DNA from: DATMER01 sp036277235
Lineage (GTDB): Bacteria; Acidobacteriota; Thermoanaerobaculia; Multivoradales; UBA5704
Direction of reading: 5' to 3'
Assembly: GCA_036277235.1 (NCBI GenBank)
Contig: DASUNJ010000610.1
Span: forward strand, 1-28,293
Length of the DNA stretch: 28,293 nucleotides
Of the stretch, positions 13,340 to 23,277 are shown one piece after another. The notes beneath the pieces are model-generated. The model saw only the letters and a program-made list of their open reading frames with translations. It ran no database searches and was not told where the DNA came from. The position numbers were made by a program, and so were the translations under genes. The number at the start of each line of letters is the position of its first letter. The first letter of the stretch is position 1.

Positions 13340-14988
13340 TGTGAACGCTCCGGGATCCTGTACACGAAGATCCCGCCGCCGAGGTCGGCCACGCGCGGGA
13401 GCTTCGCGATCCAGGTGAAGGCGTCGGGCGGCACCGGCACCATCCGCCCTCCCGCGTAGGTCGCATAGGGGTAGCCGTGCAGGAAGTTGGCGCTGATGGC
13501 CACGAGTCCGGGGCGGTCTGGTCGCGGGAAGCCCCAGTCGATTCCATAGAGAGCCGGGTCGACGTGGCCGAAGTAGGCGAGGCCGATGCGGTCGATCCCC
13601 TCGCGGTCCATGAAGGCGCGGACGCGCTTCAATCCCTGGCCCCAGTCGATGTTCGAGTCGAGAAGGATGCGGTCCCCTTGGCCTCCTGCAAGGACGTTGA
13701 AGTAGGAGATCGTGTCCGGCGTCGAGACGATTGCCGAAACCGGATAGGCCAGGAGAAGAATCAGGGCCACGATCTGGAGGGCGCGTCCACGGGTCCGGAG
13801 CCAGGGGACGAGCCGGCTCGCATAGATGAAGAGCAGGGGGAAGATCGGCAGGACGTAGCGGATGCCATAGTGGACCTTGGAGGTCGAGAAGAAGGCCAGG
13901 AGGACCAGCGCGGGGAGCCAGAGGAAGCTTTGGTTTTTGGCTTCGCGGCGCGCAAAAGGGGCCAACAGGAGCGCGGCGAGCAGGGGGAGGGGCGTCTTGA
14001 AGAGGATCACCACGAGGTAGTAGGCGGGCGAGCCCTCCCGCGACCAGCGCCCGAACAGGTACTCGGGATACTCCCCCACGTCGTTGATGAGCTGCAGGGC
14101 GTCGAGCCCTTCCAGGTAGTCCGCGGGCAGCGGCATGGGTAGGGCGGCGGGGAGGATGGAGAGGAGCTTGCTCTCGAATCGGAAATCACCTGCCCGGCGG
14201 CCGATCCCCTGGAAGAGATAGCCGGCGTCGAGCACGATCAGGCTGATCAGGAAAATCAGGGCCAGGGAGGCGAGACGGCGGTTCCGTGATGTAGGGGAGG
14301 GGTTTACCCCCTCCCGGGCGGGGGCAAGCCCCGCCCCTACAGAGAGAGGCAGCAAGGCGAGGAGAAGGAAGACCGGATAGAGGATCAGGGCCGTGAACTT
14401 GGAGAGCTGCGCGAGCCCCAGGGCTGCGCCGCAGGCGATCAGCATCCCGGGCGTCGGGCGCTGGACGAAGCGCCAGAAGAGATACAGCGCCAGAAGCAGG
14501 AAGAAGCAGAGGCCGACGTCGACCGTCGCCAGGTGGGCGTGGGCGATCAGGGAGGGGAAGAAGACCGTGAGGAAGAGCGCGACCAGGCCGGCTTCGTCGC
14601 CGTAGAGCTCGCGCGCCCAGCGGAAGACGAGCCATCCAAGACCCAGCCCGAGCGCCAGGACGGGGAGACGGCCGAGGAGGAAGATCCGGTCGTACTCGGC
14701 CCGGTTGCGCTCCATGAAGCCGGTGGCGTAGAGCCACGGGTACCAGCCGGTGTTCTCGATGCGGGCGGCCGGGTCGAGCCGGGGATTCAGGGCCAGCAGC
14801 GGGAGCGCCGAGAGGACCTTGACCAGCGGCGGATTCAGAGGGAAGAGGTCGAATCGCCCGGTCTGGAGCGTGTACCAGCCGGACGGCAGATGGGCGAACT
14901 CGTCGACGGTCGGAGTGTCCCAACGCAGGCCATGGACGCAGAGGATCGCGAAGACGGCGAGGAGCAGCAGGGCGGCGAGGCGGCTCAT
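13336..14988 (-). CDS. GT39/PMT-like membrane glycosyltransferase
   Basis: This 550-residue protein has about 10 membrane segments and begins MSRLAALLLLAVFAILCVHG. The first external loop contains TVDEFAHLPSGW with acidic residues D29/E30, as in PMT and ArnT-type GT-C enzymes that use polyprenyl-phosphate sugars. A soluble C-terminal part (LLDSNIDWGQGLKRVRAF, VDPALYGIDWG) follows. Residues about 216-233 (VGAGLAPAREGVNPSPTS) are encoded by an inserted palindromic repeat and fall between membrane segments. ATGA overlaps join it to both neighbours. Confidence 0.85.
   Translation of the reverse strand: MSRLAALLLLAVFAILCVHGLRWDTPTVDEFAHLPSGWYTLQTGRFDLFPLNPPLVKVLSALPLLALNPRLDPAARIENTGWYPWLYATGFMERNRAEYDRIFLLGRLPVLALGLGLGWLVFRWARELYGDEAGLVALFLTVFFPSLIAHAHLATVDVGLCFFLLLALYLFWRFVQRPTPGMLIACGAALGLAQLSKFTALILYPVFLLLALLPLSVGAGLAPAREGVNPSPTSRNRRLASLALIFLISLIVLDAGYLFQGIGRRAGDFRFESKLLSILPAALPMPLPADYLEGLDALQLINDVGEYPEYLFGRWSREGSPAYYLVVILFKTPLPLLAALLLAPFARREAKNQSFLWLPALVLLAFFSTSKVHYGIRYVLPIFPLLFIYASRLVPWLRTRGRALQIVALILLLAYPVSAIVSTPDTISYFNVLAGGQGDRILLDSNIDWGQGLKRVRAFMDREGIDRIGLAYFGHVDPALYGIDWGFPRPDRPGLVAISANFLHGYPYATYAGGRMVPVPPDAFTWIAKLPRVADLGGGIFVYRIPERSQ
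14290..14341 (-). repeat. GTAG-type double-hairpin repeat inside the GT39-like gene
   Basis: The ends are TGTAGGGG and CCCCTACA. On the minus strand it reads GTAG, then a GGGCGGGG-CTTG-CCCCCGCCC hairpin, then a GGGAGGGG-GTAAA-CCCCTCCC hairpin, then CTAC. This is two GTAG-headed hairpins in opposite orientation, the layout of a bacterial REP pair. Repeats of this kind are normally intergenic. Here it is within a coding sequence and the frame stays open. Confidence 0.8.
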
Positions 14989-15475
14989 TCCAGCTCGAAG
15001 AGCGGATCGCCCCCTTCGACGGCCTGCCCGGATTGGACGTGGATCTTGATGAGGGTGCCGTCGTTCTCGGCCCGGATCTCGTTCTGCATCTTCATGGCCT
15101 CCAGCACCACGATGCCCTGGCCGGCGGTGACGGTTTCCCCTTCCTGGGCCAGGATGGCGACCACGCGGCCCGGCATGTAGGCCGTGACCTTCTCGTTGCG
15201 CCGCCTGCCCTTGCCGCTATTGCTCTTGGCGGCCAGGTGGGTGAGCGGATCGGTCACCGAGATCAGGCAGGCACGGGACGGGGTACTGACCCGGTAGGCA
15301 TCCTTCTCTTGGCGGACGGCCACTTCGTGATGGGACCCGTCGATCCTCAGGCTCCGGAGACCGCCCCGGGCGGTGGCGGCATCCACCTGGTAGGTACGTT
15401 CGCCGACGGTGACCTCGTACCCGTCGCCGTTCCGGCGCACCCGGACCCGCTCTTCCCGTTCGCCGTGGCGGACGA

Positions 15476-15485
<10 letters not shown>
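14985..15485 (-). CDS. Biotinyl carrier subunit of an acyl-CoA carboxylase
   Basis: This 166-residue protein has an N-terminal beta region (1 to about 90) like the BT domain of fused carboxylase alpha subunits, then a basic linker GKGRRRNEK. Residues 97-166 form a biotinyl domain, VTAYMPGRVVAILAQEGETV, with the biotinylation motif EAMKM (K132). It carries CO2 between the biotin carboxylase and the carboxyltransferase. It overlaps the carboxylase gene by 10 bases. Together the two have the length of one PccA/MccA-type alpha subunit. The carboxyltransferase is not in the window. Confidence 0.87.
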
Positions 15486-17007
<1,522 letters not shown>

Positions 17008-17011
<4 letters not shown>

Positions 17012-19458
17012 AGGGTTGGGTATCTTACAGCGCTTCTGCGCCCACCCCACCAAGCCAGGGCGGGGAGAAGGGCGAGGCCCAGCGCGACGCCAAAAAAGGA
17101 GCGGGCCAGCGGCCGGCGGTCGATCCGGAAGACGACCCGGTGACGGCCGGCGGGGACCTCCAGGCCCAGGCGGTAGAGGTTGGCGGGGACGATTTCCACA
17201 GGCTTGCCGTCGATCTCCGCCTCCCAGATGTGGGTCGAGCGCTGGACGATCAGGAAACCTCCGCCGGGGCCGGCGGTCACATTCAGCTCGATCCGCTCCG
17301 GACCCTCCTTCATCCTGTGGACCGTGCCCCCGGACTTCTGGAGAGGCGGCCCTTCGCCGGGGATGACGGCGTCGGCGCGGGCATTGAAACCCGGGCCGCT
17401 GAGGGTCTGGTAGGCGGCGTTCAGGTGCGGAGCACGGATCACCCTTCGGGCAAGGAAGGCCAGAGGCCCGTGGTCCACGACCTCATAGATGTAGAGGGTC
17501 TGTCCGAAGCTCGGGACCTGCGCCGCCAGGCGGGCGCGGGGCTCGGGTGGATCGAGCGGGTGGTTCATGAGCAGGCGGTGGACCCCCCAGGCGGCGAGCA
17601 GGCGGAGGCGCTTGCCGTTGTCGCCCTTCGTTCCCTTCATCGCGCCCTCGGCCATCCGGACGAGAAAGGTGTCGAGCCCTTCGGCCGAGGAATTCAGCTC
17701 GTAGCGGCGTCCCCGCATCGAGCCGGTGAACGGGTAGAGCTCGTAAAAGGCGCGGCGCTCCATCCAATGCGCGCCGCGGCTCGGGAAGCTCCCCTGCTTC
17801 AGGGTCGAGGGGCCGAACAGGTAGTTGAAGTCGGCATGGACGATCGGCACCCCGGCGGGAACGTGCTCGAGCGCGGGCGGCGGTGGAAGGCGGTAGGGGA
17901 CCACCGCGTCGATCGGGTAGAGAGGGCGCAGGAGCAGGAGCTGGACGACGGCGTGAAACGCGAGCAGCAGAGCGCCTCCGACGACCGGACGCCTCCGGGC
18001 GATGCGCGCCAGGATGGCGAGGACGGCGATTGCTCCCAGCGACATCAAACAGAGCCCGGCCCAGCGCAGCCGCTCGTTGGGGACGTAGCGGCCGGGGACG
18101 AACCCGGCCATCCAGGCCTGCGCCCCAGCAGCATTGAAGGAGAGGAAGGCCCAGAATCCTCCCAGGATGACGGCTAGCAGGAAGAGGGCGAAGGCAAAGC
18201 GGCGCCGTGCGCGTGCGCGTTCCTCGTCTTCTCCGAAGAGGAGCCGTTGGAATCCGATCCCGCAGAGGAGGGCCGCGCCCATCGCGACCGGCAGCCAGAA
18301 CTTGACCGGATAGCGCAGGGAGCCGCGGCCGGGGAGGCTGAAGAGCCACTCGGCGACGGGATTGAACCGTCCAAGGGAGAGGAACAGGCCGGCGGCGATG
18401 CCTCCCCAGGCCCACCAGGCTGCCTTTCCGCGGGGTCTGCCTGACGCAGCAAAGAGAGCCAGCGCCAGCAATCCCGGATAGAGGGAGAGGTAGTAAGGAG
18501 GGAAGCCGGTGAAGAAGCGGCTTCCCCAGAAGCTTCCAGGTCCGATGAGGTCGGGCCGTCCGAAGAAGAAGGGGATCAGCCATTCGACAGCCTGCCGAGG
18601 GTCGAAGCTCGCGATCGTGGCGGCCTCGGCGGAGTAGCCTCGATGGCCGCGGAAGGAGAGCGGGAGGATGCGTTGGAACTCGACGAGCTGGGGGAGGGCG
18701 AGGAGAGTGCCGACGGCCACGGCGGCGGCGAGGGAGAGGAAAGGACTTAAAGGACGCAAACGACTTAAAGGACCTGAAGGACGCCGGACCTGCTCGTCCT
18801 TTGAGTCCTTTAAGTCCTTTTGGTCCTTTTCCGTGAAAGCCGCCACCCCAGCAAGCACCCCAGCCAGCACCGCCATCAACGGATCACCCCCCAGCAACAG
18901 CAACGCCCAGAGCACCGCGACAACCGCAGCCATCCCCCGTCTCCCCTGCAGGAACCGCAAGCAAGCCGCCACCAGCGCAGGCGCAAGGGTCACACCCGCG
19001 ATCAAGTTGTAGAAGGAAAGGTGCGAGAGGTAGAAGCCGCTCAAAGTCCAGCAGGCCGCCGCGGCCCAAGCGGCCTCGCGGCGAAGACCCCAGGCGCGGG
19101 CCATCCAGTAGAAAGCGAGGGGCGCCAGGAACAAGTGAATCCAGAAATGGGCGTTGAGCGCCCAGAAAGTCGAGCCCGCGAGGTAGAGGAGGTTGTCCGG
19201 GTAGAAAGGGACGGCGTTCGGGTTTCCGGCCAGGGGCTGGCCGCCGGCCCGATAGGGGTCGATCAGCGGGAAATAACCGTCCCGCATCGCCGCGGCCTGG
19301 GTCTGCTTCATGGGGAGGTGGGTGTTGAGCACGTCCCGCAGGTAGAGCGTCCCGGTGCCTCGGACGAGGGGGACGGCGAGCAGGAGGAGCAGGAGCCCGA
19401 GCAGGGGAAGGGCGTAGAGGACGAGCGGGCGCCGTGAAGATTCCTCGTGATTTTCCAT
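17008..19458 (-). CDS. YfhO-like large membrane protein
   Basis: This 816-residue protein has about 12 hydrophobic segments, starting with LVLYALPLLGLLLLLLAVPL, and an extracytoplasmic C-terminal beta domain (GGGFLIVQRSTHIWEAEIDG). GNPNAVPFYPDNLLY after the first loop and the overall shape match YfhO/DUF-type GT-C-like membrane proteins, some of which glycosylate teichoic acids or lipids. Residues about 209-241 (EKDQKDLKDSKDE and following) come from an inserted repeat between membrane segments. It is the first gene of the six-gene operon; its ATG is 33 bases from the divergent GTG. Confidence 0.75.
18738..18832. repeat. AAGGAC inverted-repeat element inside the YfhO-like gene
   Basis: The left arm (plus strand) repeats AAAGGACTTAAAGGAC-like words at roughly 10-base spacing. 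The right arm carries the inverse, GTCCTTTGAGTCCTTTAAG and TTTTGGTCCTTTTCC. The arms can form a long hairpin closed near GGACCTGCTC. It is AT-richer than the gene around it, and the coding frame passes through it as a KDxKDLKDSKD stretch. Confidence 0.8.
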
Positions 19459-19477
19459 GGAACCGGTCTCTTCCCCT

Positions 19478-19483
19478 TAGAAT
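19478..19483 (+). promoter_or_regulatory. Candidate -10 box directly before the GTG of the UbiA-like gene
   Basis: TAGAAT lies 9 bases before the GTG at 19492, so the transcript would start at or next to the start codon (leaderless). The complementary strand reads TATTCT at about the right distance for the divergent operon. Only 33 bases separate the two starts. No clear -35 is seen. Confidence 0.35.
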
Positions 19484-19491
19484 ACCGCTCT

Positions 19492-20364
19492 GTGATCCGT
19501 CCTCTGGTCCGTTCGCTCCGGCCCAGCCAGTGGGCCAAGAACCTGTTCGTCCTCGCTCCGGCCGTGTTCGGCGGCCTGCTGCTGGACGAGGCGACCGCGG
19601 TGCGCGTGGCCCTGGCGCTGGCCGCGTTCTGCTTCGCTTCCAGCGCGGTCTACCTGATCAACGACCTCCGGGATCGGGAGGAAGACCGCCGGCATCCTCT
19701 CAAGAAGCACCGTCCCCTCGCGGCCGGGACTCTCTCCGTTCCGGCCGCGGTTGGTGCCATCGTGGTCCTGGCCGGAGCGGCGGCGGCGATCTCGGCGAGC
19801 CTGGGGCTCTCCTTCGCGCTGATCCTCGGCGGCTATCTTCTCCTGAACCTGCTCTACACGCTCTGGTTGAAGCACATGGTGATCCTGGACGTGATGTCCA
19901 TCAGCATGGGCTTCGTGCTGCGGGTGGAGGCTGGGGGCGAGGCGTCCGGGGTGGAGGTGTCGCGCTGGCTCTTCCTCTGCACCACGTTCCTAGCTCTCTT
20001 CCTCGCGTTTTCGAAGCGCCGGCACGAGATCACGCTCCTCGCCGGGGCCGCCGCGGGGCAGCGCCGGGTGCTGGACCAGTACAGCCCCGCCTTCCTGGAT
20101 CAGATGATCAACGTGGTGACGGCCTCGTCGGTCGTCTCCTACGCCCTGTACGCGGTCTCGCCCGAGACGGTGCAGAAGTACAACACGCACGACCTCGTCT
20201 ACACCATCCCCATGGTGCTCTACGGCATCTTCCGCTATCTCTACCTGATGTACCAGCAGCCGGGCGAGCGCAATCCGACGGAGGCGATTCTCAGAGATCC
20301 GCCGTTTCTCATCAACATGATGCTCTGGGGCCTGGCCGTGTTCTGGATCGTGTACGTGCGCTAG
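19492..20364 (+). CDS. Decaprenyl-phosphate phosphoribosyltransferase-like UbiA protein
   Basis: The GTG start gives 290 residues beginning VIRPLVRSLRPSQWAKNLFV. RPSQWAKN is characteristic of 5-phosphoribose-diphosphate:decaprenyl-phosphate transferases. The prenyl-binding motif NDLRDREED (N57, D58, D61, D65) follows, then KHRPLAAG and about 8 membrane segments. It should make polyprenyl-phosphoryl-ribose-5-phosphate, a precursor of lipid-linked pentoses. An ATG 15 codons earlier overlaps the divergent gene. The epimerase and phosphatase steps that would finish a pentose donor are not in the window. GT4 follows 3 bases after the stop. Confidence 0.85.
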   Translation: MIRPLVRSLRPSQWAKNLFVLAPAVFGGLLLDEATAVRVALALAAFCFASSAVYLINDLRDREEDRRHPLKKHRPLAAGTLSVPAAVGAIVVLAGAAAAISASLGLSFALILGGYLLLNLLYTLWLKHMVILDVMSISMGFVLRVEAGGEASGVEVSRWLFLCTTFLALFLAFSKRRHEITLLAGAAAGQRRVLDQYSPAFLDQMINVVTASSVVSYALYAVSPETVQKYNTHDLVYTIPMVLYGIFRYLYLMYQQPGERNPTEAILRDPPFLINMMLWGLAVFWIVYVR

Positions 20365-20367
20365 GCC

Positions 20368-21459
20368 ATGCGCATCCTCCAGGTCGTCGTCCGCTTCTTC
20401 CCCTACGTCGGCGGGGTCGAGAACACGGTGTACCACCTGGCGCGGCGGCTGAAGGGGCGCGGGCATGAGGTCCGGGTGGTCTGCGCGGATGAGCCGGAGG
20501 GATCGCCGGCGGAGGTCGAGGGCATCCCGGTCGTGCGCCTTCCCTGGCGGTTCAAGGTCGGCAACACGAACCTGGCTTTCGGGCTCTGGGAGGCGTTGCG
20601 GGCGGAGAAGGCGGACGTGATCCACGCCCATCTGCCCACGGCCTTTTTCATCGACATGGCGGCGACGGCCTCCGAGGCGTTGGGAATTCCGATGGTGCTG
20701 ACCTACAACAACGACCTGGTCGGCGAGGGGATCAAGGGGATGCTCGCCGGGCTCTACAACCGGCACCGGCTTCCGAAGGTGTTCGCGGCGAGCGACAGGA
20801 TCGTAATCACGAACCCTCTCTACCCTTCGCAGTCTCCCTTCCTCGACCCCGCCGATCCCAAGCTGGTCTACATTCCCTGGGGGGTGGACCCGGAGCGGTT
20901 CCAGCCTCGGGAGCTGCCTTCGGGGCCGATGACGGTGGGATTCCTGAGCCTGCTCGACGAGCACCACCGCTACAAGGGGCTGGAGGTGCTGCTCAAGGCG
21001 CTTGCCGAGCTGCCCGAGGTGCGGCTGCGGGTCGGAGGGTCGGGTAAGGAGCTGGACTGGTACCGGGAGCGCGCCAAGGCTCTGGGAGACCGGGTCGAGT
21101 TCCTGGGGTTCGTGGAGGACCTGAACGCCTTCTATGCGTCCTGCCATGTCTTCGCACTGCCTTCGACCGATGGCCGGCGGGAGGGGTTCGGCCTGGTGCT
21201 CCTGGAAGCCATGGCCTGCGGCCGTCCGGTGTTGACGACTCCGATCGTGGGTATGGCGAGCGATGTCGAGCCTCGGGGCGTGGGGGTGCTGGTCCCGCCG
21301 GACGATCCGGGCGCCCTCGCCGCCGCCCTGCGCGGGATGCGCGACCTTCCTGCCATGGGCAGGCGCGCTCGGCAGCTCGTCGAGGAGCGCTATACCTGGG
21401 ACCGGGTGACGGATTCCTACGAGCAACTGTTCGAGAGCCTTCTCCGTGCGAATCCTTGA
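20368..21459 (+). CDS. Family 4 glycosyltransferase (first of a tandem pair)
   Basis: This 363-residue GT-B enzyme has an N-terminal acceptor domain (MRILQVVVRFFPYVGGVENT, VIHAHLPTAF) and a C-terminal nucleotide-sugar domain (VGFLSLLDEHHRYKGLEVLL, VEFLGFVEDLNAFYASCHVF). The EGFGLVLLEAMACGRPVLTT motif carries the two conserved glutamates. It should use a nucleotide-sugar donor in the cytoplasm. It overlaps the next gene by 14 bases. The two proteins align from end to end with most positions identical, so this is a recent-looking tandem duplication. Confidence 0.9.
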   Translation: MRILQVVVRFFPYVGGVENTVYHLARRLKGRGHEVRVVCADEPEGSPAEVEGIPVVRLPWRFKVGNTNLAFGLWEALRAEKADVIHAHLPTAFFIDMAATASEALGIPMVLTYNNDLVGEGIKGMLAGLYNRHRLPKVFAASDRIVITNPLYPSQSPFLDPADPKLVYIPWGVDPERFQPRELPSGPMTVGFLSLLDEHHRYKGLEVLLKALAELPEVRLRVGGSGKELDWYRERAKALGDRVEFLGFVEDLNAFYASCHVFALPSTDGRREGFGLVLLEAMACGRPVLTTPIVGMASDVEPRGVGVLVPPDDPGALAAALRGMRDLPAMGRRARQLVEERYTWDRVTDSYEQLFESLLRANP

Positions 21460-22537
21460 GGTAGTCGTGCGCTATCCCCCCTTCGTGGGAGGGGTGGAGG
21501 CCAGCGTCCACGAAGTGGCGCGGCGGCTCGCAGCCCGGGGTCACGAGGTGCGGGTGATCTGCGCCGACGATCCTCCCGGCTCCCCCTCGGAAGTGGACGG
21601 GGTGCAGGTGGTGCGCCTCCCCTGGCGCTTCAAGGCCGCGAACACCAACCTCTGCTTCGGATTGGGAGAGGCCATCCGGCGGGAGAGGCCGGACGTGATC
21701 CACACCCATCTCCCTACGGCGTACTTCGCCGGCCGGGCAGCGTCAGCCGCTCGGGAGATGGGCGTGCCCCTGGTCCTCACCTACCACAACGACGTGGCGG
21801 GCGAGGGTCTCAAGGGGGTGGTCGCAGGGATTTACAACCGCGTCTTCCTCCCCCGCCTTCTGCAGTCGAGCGCGCGGATCGTGGCCACCAACCCGCGCCA
21901 CTCCCCACGGCTCACCAATCCGGTCTGCATCCCCTGGGGAGTGGAGACCGACCGCTTCCATCCGCCGGCCGAGGAGCCCGGGCCTCCTTTGACGATCAGC
22001 TTTCTCAGCCTGCTCGACGTCCACCACCGCTACAAGGGGCTGGAGGTGCTCTTCGAAGCCTTGCGCCTCCTCCCCGAGGTACGGCTGCGGGTCGGCGGGA
22101 AGGGAGAGGATCTGGCCTTCTATCAACGCCGGGCTGAGGAACTGGGAGTAGCGAACCGGGTTGAATTCCTCGGCTTTGTCGAGGATCTGAACGCCTTCTA
22201 CGGTGGGTGCCATGTCTTCGCTCTCCCCTCCACGGATATCCGCGAGGGGTTCGGGCTGGTCCTTCTGGAAGCGATGGCCTGTGGGCGCCCGGTCCTGACG
22301 ACCCCGATCGTAGGCATGGCGGCCGACATCGAGCGGATGGAAGCGGGCGTGCTGGTCCCGCCGAACGATCCAGGCGCGGTCGCGGCCGCCCTGCGGAATC
22401 CGGGGGATCTCCCCGAGATGGGGCGGAGGGCGCGGAGCCTGGTGGAGGAGCGCTACAGCTGGGAGCGGGCTGCGCTCGACTATGAGCGGCTGTTCCTGGA
22501 CCTGAAGCGGCCGCCGCTCGGCGCCAAGCCGCCGTAG
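21446..22537 (+). CDS. Family 4 glycosyltransferase (second of a tandem pair)
   Basis: This is a 363-residue paralogue of the preceding gene, with the same motifs: MRILEVVVRYPPFVGGVEAS, VIHTHLPTAYF, FLSLLDVHHRYKGLEVLFEA and EGFGLVLLEAMACGRPVLTT. Differences cluster in the N-terminal acceptor domain, suggesting different acceptors with the same donor type. Its last residues (LKRPPLGAKPP) go beyond the paralogue's end and are encoded by the first units of the 21-bp array that follows. Confidence 0.9.
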   Translation: MRILEVVVRYPPFVGGVEASVHEVARRLAARGHEVRVICADDPPGSPSEVDGVQVVRLPWRFKAANTNLCFGLGEAIRRERPDVIHTHLPTAYFAGRAASAAREMGVPLVLTYHNDVAGEGLKGVVAGIYNRVFLPRLLQSSARIVATNPRHSPRLTNPVCIPWGVETDRFHPPAEEPGPPLTISFLSLLDVHHRYKGLEVLFEALRLLPEVRLRVGGKGEDLAFYQRRAEELGVANRVEFLGFVEDLNAFYGGCHVFALPSTDIREGFGLVLLEAMACGRPVLTTPIVGMAADIERMEAGVLVPPNDPGAVAAALRNPGDLPEMGRRARSLVEERYSWERAALDYERLFLDLKRPPLGAKPP

Positions 22538-22725
22538 CTCAAGATGTAGCGGTCGCAGCTTCGGATGAAGCCGCCGCCGCTCGGGACGTAGCGATCGTGG
22601 CTAGAAATGGAGCGATCGCGGCTCGGCATGAAGCCGCCACCGCTCGGCACGGAGCCACCGCCGCTCAAGGTCGAGCCGCTATCGCTCGCCCTTGAGCAAC
22701 TCCAGCTCGAAGTAGAGCTCGTTGG
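22495..22725. repeat. Array 2: eleven degenerate 21-bp tandem repeats
   Basis: Units start at 22495, 22516, 22537, 22558, 22579, 22600, 22621, 22642, 22663, 22684 and 22705 without a single register slip. Ten of the eleven share GCT-N8-AGC at the unit start, often GCTC-N6-GAGC; one (22558) has GCTTC-GGAT-GAAGC. A 7-base spacer (CGCCGCC, GATCGTG and similar) follows. The array covers the gap between the convergent GT4 and methyltransferase genes and runs into both coding 3' ends. Its sequence is unrelated to array 1, but period and layout are the same. Confidence 0.9.
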
Positions 22726-23239
22726 CCGGCAGCATCCAGCAGAAGAAGCGCTCGTAGGCGAGGGGGAAGGCGTTGATCAGCGCGGTGAGGACGCGGCTCG
22801 GGATCTCCCGCTTCTCGTTCTTGATCCAGAAGAAGCGGATCTGCCGCTTGCGGATGCGGAAGCGCAGGTGGGAGTAGAAGTTGTAGACCCCGCCCTCCGT
22901 GAAGTAGTCGAAGCTGAAGTAGCCGAAGAAGCGCTTGTGGGTCGGGTCCGTGTAGGCGCCGAAAAAGGACAGGTGAGGCACGTAAATGCGGATCACGGCT
23001 CCCGGCTGGCAGATGCGCTGAAGCTCGGCCAGCAGGGCGAAGAGGTCCGAGACGTGCTCCAGGACATGGGAGGTGAAGACCTCGTCGAACGAGCCGTCGG
23101 CGAAGGGGAGCGGCTTTTCGAGATCGGCGACCACGTCGAGACCGGGGATCTTTGCCAGGTCCAGGTTGACGTAGCCCGGCCGTATGTCCCGCCCGCAGCC
23201 CAGGTTGAGCTTGCTCACGGCGGCGAAGAATAGCACCAT
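22679..23239 (-). CDS. Class I SAM-dependent methyltransferase
   Basis: This 186-residue protein opens with KLNLGCGRDIRPGYVNLDL, motif I of the SAM-binding fold. Then come VVADLEKPLPFADGSFDEVF and SHVLEHVSDLFALLAELQRI (motifs II-III), and YVPHLSFFGAYTDPTHKRFF. Methyltransferases of this type in sugar clusters often modify glycans or lipid carriers; the substrate is unknown. ATG 23239 is used; a GTG seven codons later is an alternative. The last 14 or so residues (NELYFELELLKGER) are coded within the outer units of array 2. Confidence 0.85.
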   Translation of the reverse strand: MVLFFAAVSKLNLGCGRDIRPGYVNLDLAKIPGLDVVADLEKPLPFADGSFDEVFTSHVLEHVSDLFALLAELQRICQPGAVIRIYVPHLSFFGAYTDPTHKRFFGYFSFDYFTEGGVYNFYSHLRFRIRKRQIRFFWIKNEKREIPSRVLTALINAFPLAYERFFCWMLPANELYFELELLKGER

Positions 23240-23277
23240 GGTAAAGTAGCCGGCCCGTGAATCCTGGAGCTTTGCCC

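Noticed and set aside
19990..21426. 478-aa minus-strand open frame
   Set aside because: It is antisense to the UbiA-like and first GT4 genes; its composition is typical of a shadow.
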